Assembly: GCA_037042185.1 (NCBI GenBank)
Contig: JAXQJY010000027.1
Span: 310,001 to 374,000 of the forward strand
Length of the DNA stretch: 64,000 nt
Origin: Sordariomycetes sp. S80-01Y
Taxonomy: Eukaryota; Ascomycota; Sordariomycetes
Direction of reading: 5' to 3'
Under the pieces are notes generated by a model. It had not been told where the DNA came from. It saw only the letters and a list, made by a program, of their open reading frames with translations, and ran no database searches. Position 1 is the first letter of the stretch, and every line of letters begins with the position of its first letter. Both the position numbers and the translations under genes were made by a program. Below, piece by piece: positions 11,708-22,406 of the stretch.

Positions 11708-12691
11708 CTAGAATTTATCCAGCACGAACCTCATAATCCCTTGCTGGAGCCCCGTCACAGCCGCACTGCCATGGTCCTCACCGCGGAATTCCTTCTGCCA
11801 TATCCGCCGCACACTTGGGCAATCCTCTAGCCGAGAGCAGAGAGCCTCCGAGTACTCCCTGATGCGGTCATCTTCTGAGCAGTCCTTTCTCTTTTTCAGA
11901 ATATCCTCGCCCTCGCCCAGATAGCTCTCGCACTCCGCAACAGCAGAGCCCCACGTGACGATCAGCGAAGGCGCAGGATCGATCGGCTCGCTGCGCTTGT
12001 GAAGCAGATCTTCTCGGCTCCGCAGGAAGCTCCTGTTCCACCATGTGATCGGACTCGCCGCAATGAAGGTGTTGAAAAGCGTCGGCTTCGTGAACAGCGT
12101 GTTGAGCGTGAAGATGCCGCCGTAAGAGTGTCCAAACAGCGCCTTCCGAGACGTTTTGAGTGGTGCTTGCGGGAAGAGATCGGTCTCAACATAAGGCATG
12201 ACCTCGTTCTCGATGAAGTCAGTGAAGCGCTCTGCTTCGCCGAACTTGATGTCTGTGCGAGGCTCCCCGCGACTGTTCAGCACAGGCTCGTACTCGTCAG
12301 CAGCTGGCGTGAGATCCGGTCCTCGCCTGAAGTTGTACACCCATTTGCCCGGAGGATAGCCCACGGCGACGACGACGGTCCTGGTGTTGCTCATGAACTC
12401 CAGCCGCCGGGTGATGTCCACGGCCGTGAAGAAGTATGCATTGCCGTCGACGAGATATCTGCATAACGGTTCTGGTCAGAATTTCAAGGCTTTCTGCCAG
12501 CATGAACCATCTTACATAGTCTGGACTGGTTCATCTCCAGAGGGCACATGATCGTCTCCCCACGGCAGAGGCCAGGCGACTTGAACCAAGTAGTCTCCAG
12601 CTGCGGTCGACGCCGTCCACTGACAGGTATTGGGGACACACGCAGGTACGATATTGGTCGTCATCCTCGCAAATCTTGCCGCGGCAGCCAT
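11708..12691 (-). CDS. Siderophore-type esterase (IroE/EstB-like alpha/beta hydrolase)
   Basis: Two exons (12516..12691 and 11708..12458, intron 12459..12515 with GTAAGA donor and TGCAG acceptor) give 308 residues. The product is an esterase-D/IroE-like alpha/beta hydrolase. The nucleophile elbow GHSYGG places Ser at about residue 170, and GEDHGSA places the catalytic His at about 288. Motifs typical of ferric-siderophore esterases are YLVDGNAYF, VVVAVGYP and TFIAASPITWW. In fungi such enzymes (EstB, SidJ) open TAFC or fusarinines in the cytosol after uptake and release iron. Its position beside a siderophore importer and the ATCAGATAA element 107 nt upstream fit that role. No signal peptide is seen, consistent with an intracellular enzyme. 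Confidence 0.88.
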
Positions 12692-13186
12692 GTGATGGTT
12701 GCTCAGGTGGCAAACTCTGTCCGGACGCCGTATTTATTGCCTCACGATGTTGAAGATTTGTCCGGCCGGTCCCGGCGATGTGTGGAGCCCCGAACGGATC
12801 AGATAAAATCTTGAGTTATCAATCGCCGAGCTGACAGGGCTCTGCCCCGTTTCCATTCTCGTACCGTGGGGCAGCAAATTCAGGTGTCTTGCGCGTAGCA
12901 CGAGTCATGACTAGAAGTCGATCACAGTCTCACCTCTCGGTGCATCTTGGAAGAGTATTGTACGGACTGGTAAGGGTTTCTCATCAATGGTTCCAAGCCA
13001 CGCTTGGACCCCCGGTCAGGGGCCAAGGGTCCGTTTACGCGGTAATGAAATGTGGAGTCTCGCGAGACACGACAGACGCGTCTCGCAAGGCAAACACCGT
13101 CTCATCAGCTATCGTAATCTCACGTATCGTCTTGAGCGTCTTCATTTCAGTCCCAGTAGGCTGCTGTGGCTCTACCATCAGCAACC
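12692..13186. other. Divergent promoter of esterase and 2OG-oxygenase-domain genes
   Basis: A 495-bp divergent intergenic region. It contains the ATCAGATAA element at 12798 and nothing that looks coding. Confidence 0.6.
12798..12806 (+). promoter_or_regulatory. ATCAGATAA iron-type GATA element
   Basis: This is a second perfect ATCWGATAA match, 107 nt upstream of the esterase ATG. It is also 381 nt upstream of the divergent 2OG/Fe(II) oxygenase-domain gene, so it could serve either. Known SreA-type repressors bind this sequence when iron is plentiful; binding here is inferred. Confidence 0.7.
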
Positions 13187-16100
13187 ATGAATGCAGTGGC
13201 GACAGGCCCTATGCCGGCAGCTCCTGGTCAGCCGGAAGCCAGCGTGAAGGAGGACATGCTCAGCGCCCTGCAGAGCATCCAAGCCTCTGGGTCCTTCGCC
13301 GCATTCCACAGTCTAGATCATCCACCTCCTGCTGACATCTGGGTCCGCGACGTAGGGCATATATCTATGCCACTTACTAAGAGAGCGGCAATGCAGGTCG
13401 TCGCTCAATGTCTGAAAGCCCCGTATGGTAAAGGAAGCGAGACAATTGTAGACACTTCCGTACGCAACACGTGGGAGCTCGACCCTTCCCGGTTCGAAAT
13501 CAGAGGCCCATCGTGGCGATCGTTCCTGAATGGCATCGAAGCCCGCGTTGCCGAAGACCTGGGCATCCGGCAGCCCATCGTAGCAAAGCTGTACAAGATG
13601 CTCATCTATGAAGAGGGAGCAATGTTCAAGCCGCACGCCGAGTAAGTCATGCATCTAGTGTGTAAGCCGTTCTCTCACACGATGTCAGCACTGAAAAGAT
13701 CCCTGGCATGTTCGGCACCCTCGTCATCTGCCTTCCATCCGCGCACACCGGTGGAGAGGTAGTTGTCCAGCATTGCGGCAAGCAGCGGACCTATGCAACC
13801 TCTGCTCATGCTCAGTCCTACATATGCTGGTATTCCGACGTCACGCACGAGGTTCGCCCGGTGACGTCGGGCTTTCGATGGGTTCTGACGTACAACCTCG
13901 CTCTATCCGACGACCAAACCGGCAGCGCCGTAAAGCGTCTCTCTGCCGGTCTTCTTGACAGCCCCTCCGTCACCGCAAAGCTTCGAAGTGCCCTGGTCCG
14001 CTGGATTTTCCAGCCTCAAACATCTCGGAACTGCTCCTTGCACCACGTCCTGGAGCACGACTACACGCAGGCCAGCATTTCGCTGAGGAAACTGAAGGCT
14101 GATGATCTAGCCCGTGTGGAGGCGCTCAGGAGTGCATGTGAAGGACTGGAAGTTGACATTTTCCTTGCTCTGCTTGAAAAGGAAGAGGAGGAGGTAGAAG
14201 ACTACAATGGATGGGGTGGATACCCAGACGATGAAGAGGCAGATCCTGAAGAAGACGAGATTGACCAGGCTCACGTGTCCAAAAGCATCGGGAGTGTGAG
14301 CTACGTTGTTAAGAATCTGGTGGATCTCGAGGGAAACCAACTGGCAGATCATCTAAGTCTCGACACCGACGACATGATTGATGCAGACGCCTGGGACCGC
14401 TTGGAGGACTACAGCGAAGAGTACCAGGGCTACACGGGCAACGAGGGACAAGGCGCCCTGTACTGGTATCGCATTTCGGTAAGTTTGTTCCATCGCTTGC
14501 GACTCAGAGAACCGCGCTCACATCAACGAACCTAGGCTGTGGCGATAGTGCCGCGCAGGTCGGCTCTGCAGTACTTCACGAAAGACTGCTACTCCTTCAC
14601 TCGAGAGACAAGGATAGAAGCGGCCCTTGCGTACTACGCCCGAGAGTGCCTGCACCGAGGTGTTCGGGACGAGTCCCTGATTGACCTAATTCAAGAGCTT
14701 TGGGAAGCCAAGTGGAAGACGCAGCCTGAACACTACCGGTTGAATTCAATGCCAGCGCCAGCCATGGGAAATTTAAACGGAGAAACAACTGCTATGGTTA
14801 TGAGGGCCGCCTTGACGCATGAACGATGGGGTCTTTTCGGCGAGGTCGCTTCCCGCACTGATGGCAAGCTCCCTGTATCCTTCTTCTTTGACGCGCGCAA
14901 ATGGGTGTATGAAGGACCACCGGCCGAGAGGTTCGAGTTGGTGAAGAATCAGTAAGAACGTACGATCCCTATTGTTGTGTCCTGACTGACACATGTAGGC
15001 TTCGCACCGCGATCATGGCATACTCGCAATTCAGCCATCGATACGACGCGCTTCATTATATGGCTCCAACTGGTGGAACCCTGCCAATCATCTACACATG
15101 GTGCTGCAGCATTCTCCAAGAGGCTGTTCAGAGGGATGGGAATACCAATACCCTCACTGCAAAAGACGGGAGCTCCATGGCCGAGGCAGCCAGGCTCTTC
15201 GACGACCCCATGCCGTATCTCGCACTGCTGAAGCAAACGGTGGTGCCGAGACGGGAAACGATCGGCTTCATGGTCAATTTCGTACACTGCATCTACCAAC
15301 ATGGGTTTGTCGAGGGCGGCAATTTTCCTTGGGCTGAATGCCAGTCGCTGTACCGGCACTTTATCCACCTCATGCTGAACACGGATGATTTGTTCGAGAG
15401 GCTTGTTTGGCAGGAAGGGGAGAAGTTCGACAAGGCTCACCACCATCGACCGATCGAGGACATGGACCTTTTCATTCTGACAAGGTGCCTGGTCAAAGTG
15501 AGCAAGTCAGGAGAAGACCTCGTCACACAGTTCTTGTCCAAGATCCTTGCAGACGTGCCTCGCTTCTCAGGTCTCGACCTCCACTGTATCTGGGTGCCGT
15601 ACGTCCGACTTACACTCGAAGCTTCCGTGTTGTCAAGGGCAGTAAGAGGGATGAAAGCCTTGCATCGGAAGCTCTTGGTCACCATCCTGGCACGGTACGT
15701 CGATGTCTTTGTGCAGAGGAAACCGACCTACGACATAGACTACGTTCGTCCCCAGGTCGAATGCAGCTGCTTGGACTGCAGCTCCCTGAACAGATTCCTC
15801 GCGGACGGGAGCCAATCAGTTGGCGAATTTGCCTTTGGCGAAAAACGTCGTCGGCATCTGTGTGCGAAGCTTGACATGGCTCACATCGACTGCACGCGTA
15901 TAACCACCCATCAAAGTCGGCCGTATAAGCTGGTGGTGACCAAGACCTTCAAAAAGAACGAGGAGCTCTTGGAGCAGTGGGAGTCACGGCGTGTGCTTGC
16001 GATGGGCCAGCTGGGCCAGTTTAACCAGGGTGTGTTGCGCGAGATGCTTGGAGGTGAATACGAGTCCATCGTCAACATGGCGCGGCTGGGACTGCAAGAA

Positions 16101-16301
16101 GCTGTCAGCTACGCCCCGACGAGAGGAACGAGGGCACTGGAAGGTCCGTCCTCAGCTCAAAGGCCATTGACAGCCTCCAGGCCCGCAGCACTGAATCAGT
16201 CGCGGTCTCTCTCCGGGACTAAGCGCACTAAGCGCAAGGAGCCACCTACCAGCGCTGGGCGTCGCGAAGATGTCGAAGTCGTCGACTTGACGAGCGATTG
16301 A
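13187..16301 (+). CDS. Large 2-oxoglutarate/Fe(II) oxygenase-domain protein
   Basis: Four exons (13187..13641, 13689..14478, 14536..14951, 14999..16301) give 987 residues, with introns of 47-57 nt. Residues ~140-220 form a prolyl-hydroxylase-like double-stranded beta-helix. The likely iron ligands are H150 and D152 (FKPHAD) and H205 (SDVTHEV), with R215 (GFRWVLTYNL) to bind 2-oxoglutarate. The D152 codon is split by intron 1. An acidic stretch (about residues 320-350) and a long C-terminal region of ~600 residues follow. The latter has cysteines (VECSCLDCSSL) and a basic, Ser-rich tail, and I recognise no family in it. The substrate is unknown; such fungal proteins are usually annotated only as 2OG-Fe(II) oxygenase superfamily. 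It diverges from the siderophore esterase. Confidence 0.88.
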
Positions 16302-16526
16302 TCACAGGCAGCGTTGCCAATTCAGGGCGTTGCCTGCCTGGGGGTTCTGTCATTCACGCTGTTCACGTTCACGCACGCAAGTGCAGATACTCGCATGAAT
16401 CACACATCCCGGTACGCTTCAGCCAGGCTGACAAGTGCACTCTTGGCATTGGCATTGGCAGTTGTGTTTCTGCTGCTCTTGCCTCTTCGTAGATGTGGCA
16501 CAGCATATATAGCATGACGACTGTGG

Positions 16527-17651
16527 TTGGCCTGTCGCGAGCACTGCTTCCCTCTCATCGACCATCACGGTCCAAGCCAGCCACCCGTGATGCCTCCATT
16601 GCAGCACAGGATCCTCTCAACTGAGCCCATCGCTCAATCTTCGAGCCCGCTCTTCAAACGCATCCCTCCAGAGATACGCAGCATCATCTTCTCCCTCGCC
16701 GTGAGCGACTACCCCGACGCGTCACCGTCCAGGCAGTACAGCGCGTCCACCATCTACAGCCGCCCGGCCTACTTCGCCCCGCGCCGAAGCGACACCCAGC
16801 TCCTGCGGACATGTCGCGCCGTGTACGCCGAGTGCTGGTTCATGCCGTTCCTGCGCAAGGAGCAGACGCACTGGCTGGGGCAGCCCAGCCGAGCACCCCC
16901 GGATTACAAGCAGCCTCTGGCGCCCGGGCGGCTCAAACGCAATCTCGAGCGGATCCAAGCGGCCTTGGGCGAGGGTCAACGGGCGGAGATTGACAGGATG
17001 CACGTATTTGCTCAAATGTTCCGCGTGGAGGATGGCACGCTGGCGGACTTTGTGGGCACGGCGCATCTGCATCCCAAGCAGCTAACCGTTACTATCCGCC
17101 ATACGGACTGGTGGTACTGGGAGACGGACGAGCCCCTTCGCATGAAGGGCAATTGGCTCAAGAAGTTCGGAGAGAGCCTGTCCGCCAGCACCAGAGAGGT
17201 CGTGCTGGAGCTCGAGACGACGAAGAGGAGAAAGGGCCAGCTGCAGAAGATCGTCAAGCAGATGACAGATTCGTGGTTCATCAAGAGAGGTGCGCACGCC
17301 GGAGGCGACGTTCTCTACGCAGACGCAGCCAACGTGGGAGCCAGCTCCTGGACGGGCAGAAGCACCTGGCAAGGGCAGCGCTGGGTTCGTGATGAAGTCG
17401 AGCCGTACAAGATCGAGCATTGCGTCATGACAGTGCCCTTCCGCAGCGCCATTGACCTTGAGCGGCGAGGAGGTGTCATCAGTGACATGGCCATGGCGCT
17501 CTCCAAGCGCGAATTTGATGGTATCGCGAATCGTCTTGAATGCAGCGACCCCGTTGCCGAGCCATCGCTGGACATGGGGTGGGAGCCTGATGCAGACACG
17601 CAAGACGGAATCCGCCATCTGCTGGCGGGCGCGCCTTTAGCTTTACCTTGA
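16527..17651 (+). CDS. F-box/DUF7730-like protein
   Basis: A single exon of 374 residues. A second ATG at 16590 (MPPLQHR) gives 353 residues and is an equally good start. The N-terminal segment SSPLFKRIPPEIRSIIFSLA is the P-x-E-I-R-x-x-I-F helix typical of fungal F-box-like/DUF7730 proteins, followed by LLRTCRAVYAEC, also standard for that family. The rest holds a WYWETDEPL segment and no catalytic motif. Function is unknown. Some related proteins link substrates to SCF ubiquitin ligases, but that is not shown here. Confidence 0.75.
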   Translation: MACREHCFPLIDHHGPSQPPVMPPLQHRILSTEPIAQSSSPLFKRIPPEIRSIIFSLAVSDYPDASPSRQYSASTIYSRPAYFAPRRSDTQLLRTCRAVYAECWFMPFLRKEQTHWLGQPSRAPPDYKQPLAPGRLKRNLERIQAALGEGQRAEIDRMHVFAQMFRVEDGTLADFVGTAHLHPKQLTVTIRHTDWWYWETDEPLRMKGNWLKKFGESLSASTREVVLELETTKRRKGQLQKIVKQMTDSWFIKRGAHAGGDVLYADAANVGASSWTGRSTWQGQRWVRDEVEPYKIEHCVMTVPFRSAIDLERRGGVISDMAMALSKREFDGIANRLECSDPVAEPSLDMGWEPDADTQDGIRHLLAGAPLALP

Positions 17652-18522
17652 TGATGGGGATGAGCAGCGGTGAATTGCGCTCAAAGAAGTACAGCAATAC
17701 ATTCTGAGGGCTCATGTAGGCCTTTATTACATAGATAAATATGCTTGACTGTTAAGCGCCTCATCTGTCTCTCAGTACATACCTCTCCTGCAGATGTAGT
17801 GGCATGTCCGTGTCACAATGTCAAGAGCATTAGCATAAGACTTGGGAGGCCATTGAGCCTTTGCATCACAGATGATATGGCCCGTTCCAGCTAAGAGTTA
17901 CCAATCCAATTCTTCTTACAGAGGCGTGCGTGTTTAATATGCATCTCTACCAGGGATACCTTGAGAAGAATCAAGTGAGTCGACGCGGGGGTCTGGAACG
18001 TTTGCAGTCCTCTATATGGGACAGCCTCAGCCTGAAGACCACGAAGGTCGCGAGTCTCTCCTCAGAGGCGTGAACCAGACTGTGACGACGACTTGACAAG
18101 GTTGTGACGGTGAAAAGTGGTGAGAGCCTCCCTTTTCGAGACCTCGAGGGGCCACCCCCACTTGCCGGACAAACCCAATTGACGAACTCAATTGACTGAC
18201 TACGACCAGTGACCACGCGCGCGCGCAAACAGGCTTGAGTCTAACTTAGCAGCGGCCAGTCATGGCGTCGAGGCCGCCTCGGAAGGGATTTCCAGAAAGA
18301 CGAGACTCTGCGCTTCAGCGAGCAAGTGAGCAGTGGCCTCTACCAGCCCCAGCACCCCCAGTTAGTTCTGGTAAAAACAGTGCTGGTAATCAGCGGGGTG
18401 GTGGCACGGCTCTTCGTTGCAAGTCCGGGGGGGTGTATTTGCAATTGCATTTGTCAGGGATCCGAGCGAACCGCCGTCGACTGCATTTCTGGTGCGGCTC
18501 CGGCGGCAGCGTGTCTGGCGCA

Positions 18523-18549
18523 GGAGAGCAGAGCAGAGCAGAGCAGAGC
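18523..18549. repeat. (AGAGC)n microsatellite
   Basis: About five head-to-tail copies of the 5-bp unit, in non-coding sequence. Confidence 0.85.
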
Positions 18550-19687
18550 GCTGGACGTGCCCCTGCTGCGCCCATGGCGTTGTACCTTCAAGTTAACGTA
18601 TCCTCTCCTGGAGCCGCCAGGGAGTGGAGGGGATGAGGAGGGGTGATAGCGTGATAGCGTGATAACCCGATAAGAGGGCGACATGGCGGGGTAATGTTAT
18701 GTTGTACGGGGCAGGGACTGGAAGTTGAACTGACGAGCAGCCCTCCTTCACATGCAAAAAGGTGTCCTCGCCCGCATGGCCTTATCTCTGATAGCGCATC
18801 TGGAAGCGCTGCGAGTGCGGGTGCTGCCGTATCGCAGCGCTTGAGGTGGTACTGGTGCTCTATCTTGCGGGTGGCAGTCGCAGTGTCTCAGTCGGCGGCT
18901 GTCAGGTGACCGGCGGCGCGTCATCTGCCACCATCACGATGTCGCACTCATGGCCGGAAGGGCCTCGCACCCCCAGCCGTCAAGCCACCATCTTGCGCCT
19001 CATCTGACGAGCGCGCGACCGGCGAGGACCCCCCCTTGGCGTGTCATGTGCGCGTGCGTGTGTCGTGTTGAGGGGGACTCGGGAGGAGTTGCGGAGGTGA
19101 CTTGGTGTAGTTGGTGTACGGAGCAGCGTGTTGGTGGGCTGCTGGCGGTGGGACTGCGATTCAAGTTCCGCAGAGACATGGCCGAGGACTGTCTCGCTCC
19201 GTCTCGCTCCGTCTCGACAGCGGCGTTATCGGGAGTCTCTGGCACCTCTTCTGTGTTCTGGATTTTGGCTCTGACTTCTGTAGCAGGTAGTTAATGCTGT
19301 CGTATCGTCTGCTGCCCGGCTGACCCGGATGCTGCGCTGCAGTCGCCTGAGCCTCGTAACCGTGGACAGCACCCGTCACGTCAAGGGCCTCAACCCCACG
19401 GCGTCAGAGTCAATTCCGAGCTACCTCCCAATTCCGAGATTGGCAGCCTCCAATCCGGAGCGATATTGGTGAGGAGGCGCGATTGGAAATCAGGCTGCAC
19501 CGCTGTGGGTAGGACCGGTGCTGGTGAGGTGACTGTCGCAGCCTACGGGGCACCTACAGTAGAGCCACACCTCCTGTCCTGGGACAGCCAATTCCACGAG
19601 GCCATTCTGGCGGTCAGTCGAGCAATTGACTCGGTCGCGTCGCTCCAGGTCGATCCAGAGCAGGTCCCGAGCGCAGCCGCGTCGTTG

Positions 19688-19706
19688 ACGTCGTCGTCGT
19701 CGTCGT
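19688..19706. repeat. (GTC)n microsatellite
   Basis: Six GTC/CGT triplets in a row in a non-coding stretch. Confidence 0.85.
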
Positions 19707-20374
19707 TCAATCTTTCAGGGTTAGAATCACCCCATCTCAGGTCAGCTCCGTACTACTTCACCACAGCTCAAACCAGGCAGATTGACTGCCAGTGAGGTCC
19801 CAGCGGCGGCACCCCAGTGGCATAGAGGCCCGGTGGAGGCAATCCAGGCCATGCCCAGTGCCAAGGTGCCAGGCCATCTGTGGGGCGTCTGTGTTCCCGA
19901 GTCTAGTCCCAACGCGGCCTAGCGCGGGGTCCCCTGGAGGCCACCCCAGCTGTGACTCACACTGACCGTCTGTCTCATCAGAGCAGGCGCGACCCGACCA
20001 GAAGACGAAGTCGAAGAAGGAGGAGGGGGAACTTGAAGACAGGCAGACAAGCACTGACGAATCACGCCCGACGCCCGCGCGGTGATTGGCCGAGGCGTCA
20101 ATTGAGGGCTCCTGGTGGCCAATTGCGGTGTCAGAGGGGTGATTGGGTGATTGGGCACCGAGACGGTCTCCAGACTCCCGTCGAGAGGCTGCACCACACC
20201 GCACTGGACGACTGGACGACTGGATGGCTGGGCGTCTCGGGCACCCATCCATCCACAGGCAAACAGGGTCCGTCCGGATCCATTCAAGTTCAAGTTCGCA
20301 GCTCACGGGCAGCGAGGGAGTATGAGTTGGAGGGGGAGGGGGAGGGGCAGGCAGACGCGACGCGAGGGGCAGCG

Positions 20375-20402
20375 CGGTCACGGTCACGGTCACGGTCACG
20401 GC
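20375..20402. repeat. (GGTCAC)n microsatellite
   Basis: Four tandem copies of a 6-bp unit just after a G-rich run (GGAGGGGGA units near 20330). Confidence 0.85.
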
Positions 20403-21515
20403 CGCTGGAAAACGTCACTAGCCTAGTAGTGCTACCACAGTATAGCAGCTCTGGCGCGGCGGCGATGTGACGGGATGCGCCTTGGGGTCGCCTATGCCAG
20501 GTACCAGGCGCTGCCACTGCTACGGAGCGCCCAGGGCACCGCTGAGCGCCAACGCCCTGCAGCTGGAGGCAGAGGGCAGATTCCCGTCGCGAGTCGTCTC
20601 GCATTGTCAATGCAGACGCCCTCGTCCCCAATTGCCCACTCATGCGCATCAATTGGCGACCCCTTTGCGTCAACAATCGCGCAGCCCCCCCGTACGCGCA
20701 CCATTATCTGCTCCGAGCAGCGAGACAACGAGACAGCGAGCCCACGGCCGCTCCATCGACATGGCATGGTGGTGATGGCGTCCATGTTTGGCTTGCAGCC
20801 GCGGCTGTTTGCTGCCAGTGGCTGCTCCATCACGGCCGCTGCCAGTACGCTCCATACTGGACAGTACAGAGCATGTGCAGCGTACCTCTGCTCTGCAAGC
20901 TGCCACCAGGCGCACTGGCACCGGTTCTGGGAGGGTGTGGCTTGACCCGGTGACCGTCCGCCTGACTGGTCCAGCGTCATGGATGTGGGGGGGTGAGGGG
21001 TGTGCCTATCACATCTTCTAAAAATGAGGGAAGGACCTGGAAGGAGAAGAACAAGAGGAAGAGGAAGGACTCAAGACGCCTCAGCGCTTCACTTTCACTT
21101 CACTTCGCCTTCGCTTCACTTCGCTTCACCTCGTCTTCATTCCCTGCTCTGTTCATTCTGGACTCGCCTCTGCACCCGCTCCTCACGTCTCGAATTGCCT
21201 TTTCTCGACGTGCCGCGACTCGCATTGAAGCGCAGCGCCGACCACTTGGTTCCTGGGCCTCAAACCTGTCGAGGAGACACACAAACCGCCATCGCCAGGC
21301 AAACCACATCGACTGTTCTTACCGCAACCCGCGCTGCGCAAACTTGACTGCCTGCGCGCATATCAGCCGTAGCATAGCAAGCAAGGGATTTCTGTCCCCG
21401 CTGCTCCTCTGCTCTTCATCAGAACCTCACAGCAACGCGCGCATCGCATTTGTCACCATCCAAGTCAACAAGTCTCCGCCCGCCACATCGCGCAGGCACA
21501 CATGCAAGACAGCAA

Positions 21516-21536
21516 AGCAGCAGCAGCAGCAGCAGT
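21516..21536. repeat. (CAG)n microsatellite
   Basis: Six to seven CAG triplets in the likely leader of the SWIRM gene. Confidence 0.85.
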
Positions 21537-22406
21537 TTGATTGCATCTTGCTCAGCTTCCTCGTCTCGTTAGGTACCAACGCGCGCATTCATCTCCTGGT
21601 CACTTAGGTTGCCCAGCGAGCATTAACCTGCGCCCTCACCCTCACCCCTTCGTTTCAACCTCCTACCCCTCCTGACTGTCAACAAAGAGGAGTCACCACA
21701 GGACCCAGGCCCACGTTTTACACGCAAAGAGTCATCCGTCACCGCCAACCAGGACGGCCATTCAGGCACTCAATTGGGGCTGACAACTCATCAGCAATTG
21801 CAGTTCCCCGTAGCTGAGCAGGTACTTTATCCCCTCATTGCCTGCCCGCCTGCGCCTCGTTGCTGGAGCGAGAGCGCTCAGTCTCGAGTCTCAGCTTACA
21901 GCTTGGCCCTCACTCCATTGTCGAAAGTCGCACAATCAGTCCGTCATCGTTTCGTGCGATCCACTCTTCGCCTGGACCTGATTGATTTCATTCATCAATT
22001 CAATCGATGATTCCATTCGATTGATTGAATCACATTTCAAAATCAATTACGGCGACTAGTCTTGGTCTGGGCCGACGGACCAATTCCTCCAGCCCTTCGC
22101 CACCGCACCATCTCAATCTGGCTGCGCAATCGCATTGCACTCGCATCGACTTTGTTGCAATATCCATCAGCTTCCGCGGCCTTCTTCGGCGGCGCTCAGG
22201 AAGAGTCATCGTCGCCAATTCGACTTCGCCTCCTAAATCCGACGCCCTCTGGCGCCAATTCAATTGCCTGCCTGCTAGCAAGGCATCCAGACCTTAAGTC
22301 CGCAGCCCCCGACCGCTGCCTTGGGCCCGTTGTGACCACTTATATCCATCCCGACGCCCTTCGCCACCCGCGGGCCTCATCATCAGCACCACCCACCATC
22401 ATCATC

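Larger units (their letters stand above)
17652..22406. other. 4.7-kb gene-poor stretch with simple repeats and probable long 5' leader
   Basis: No frame here looks like a conserved protein. Open frames are long only because the region is GC-rich, and they overlap on both strands. It contains several microsatellites listed separately. From about 21,000 the plus strand becomes pyrimidine-rich with many CAATTG/ATTCAATT words, as in long leaders of fungal regulatory genes. This part is probably promoter and 5' UTR of the SWIRM gene at 22407. No transposon or RNA gene was recognised. Confidence 0.5.

Noticed and set aside
19758-20470. Overlapping frames of 172-213 codons on both strands
   Set aside because: They overlap each other, include microsatellite-coded runs (RSRSRSR; TVTVTV) and resemble no protein family.
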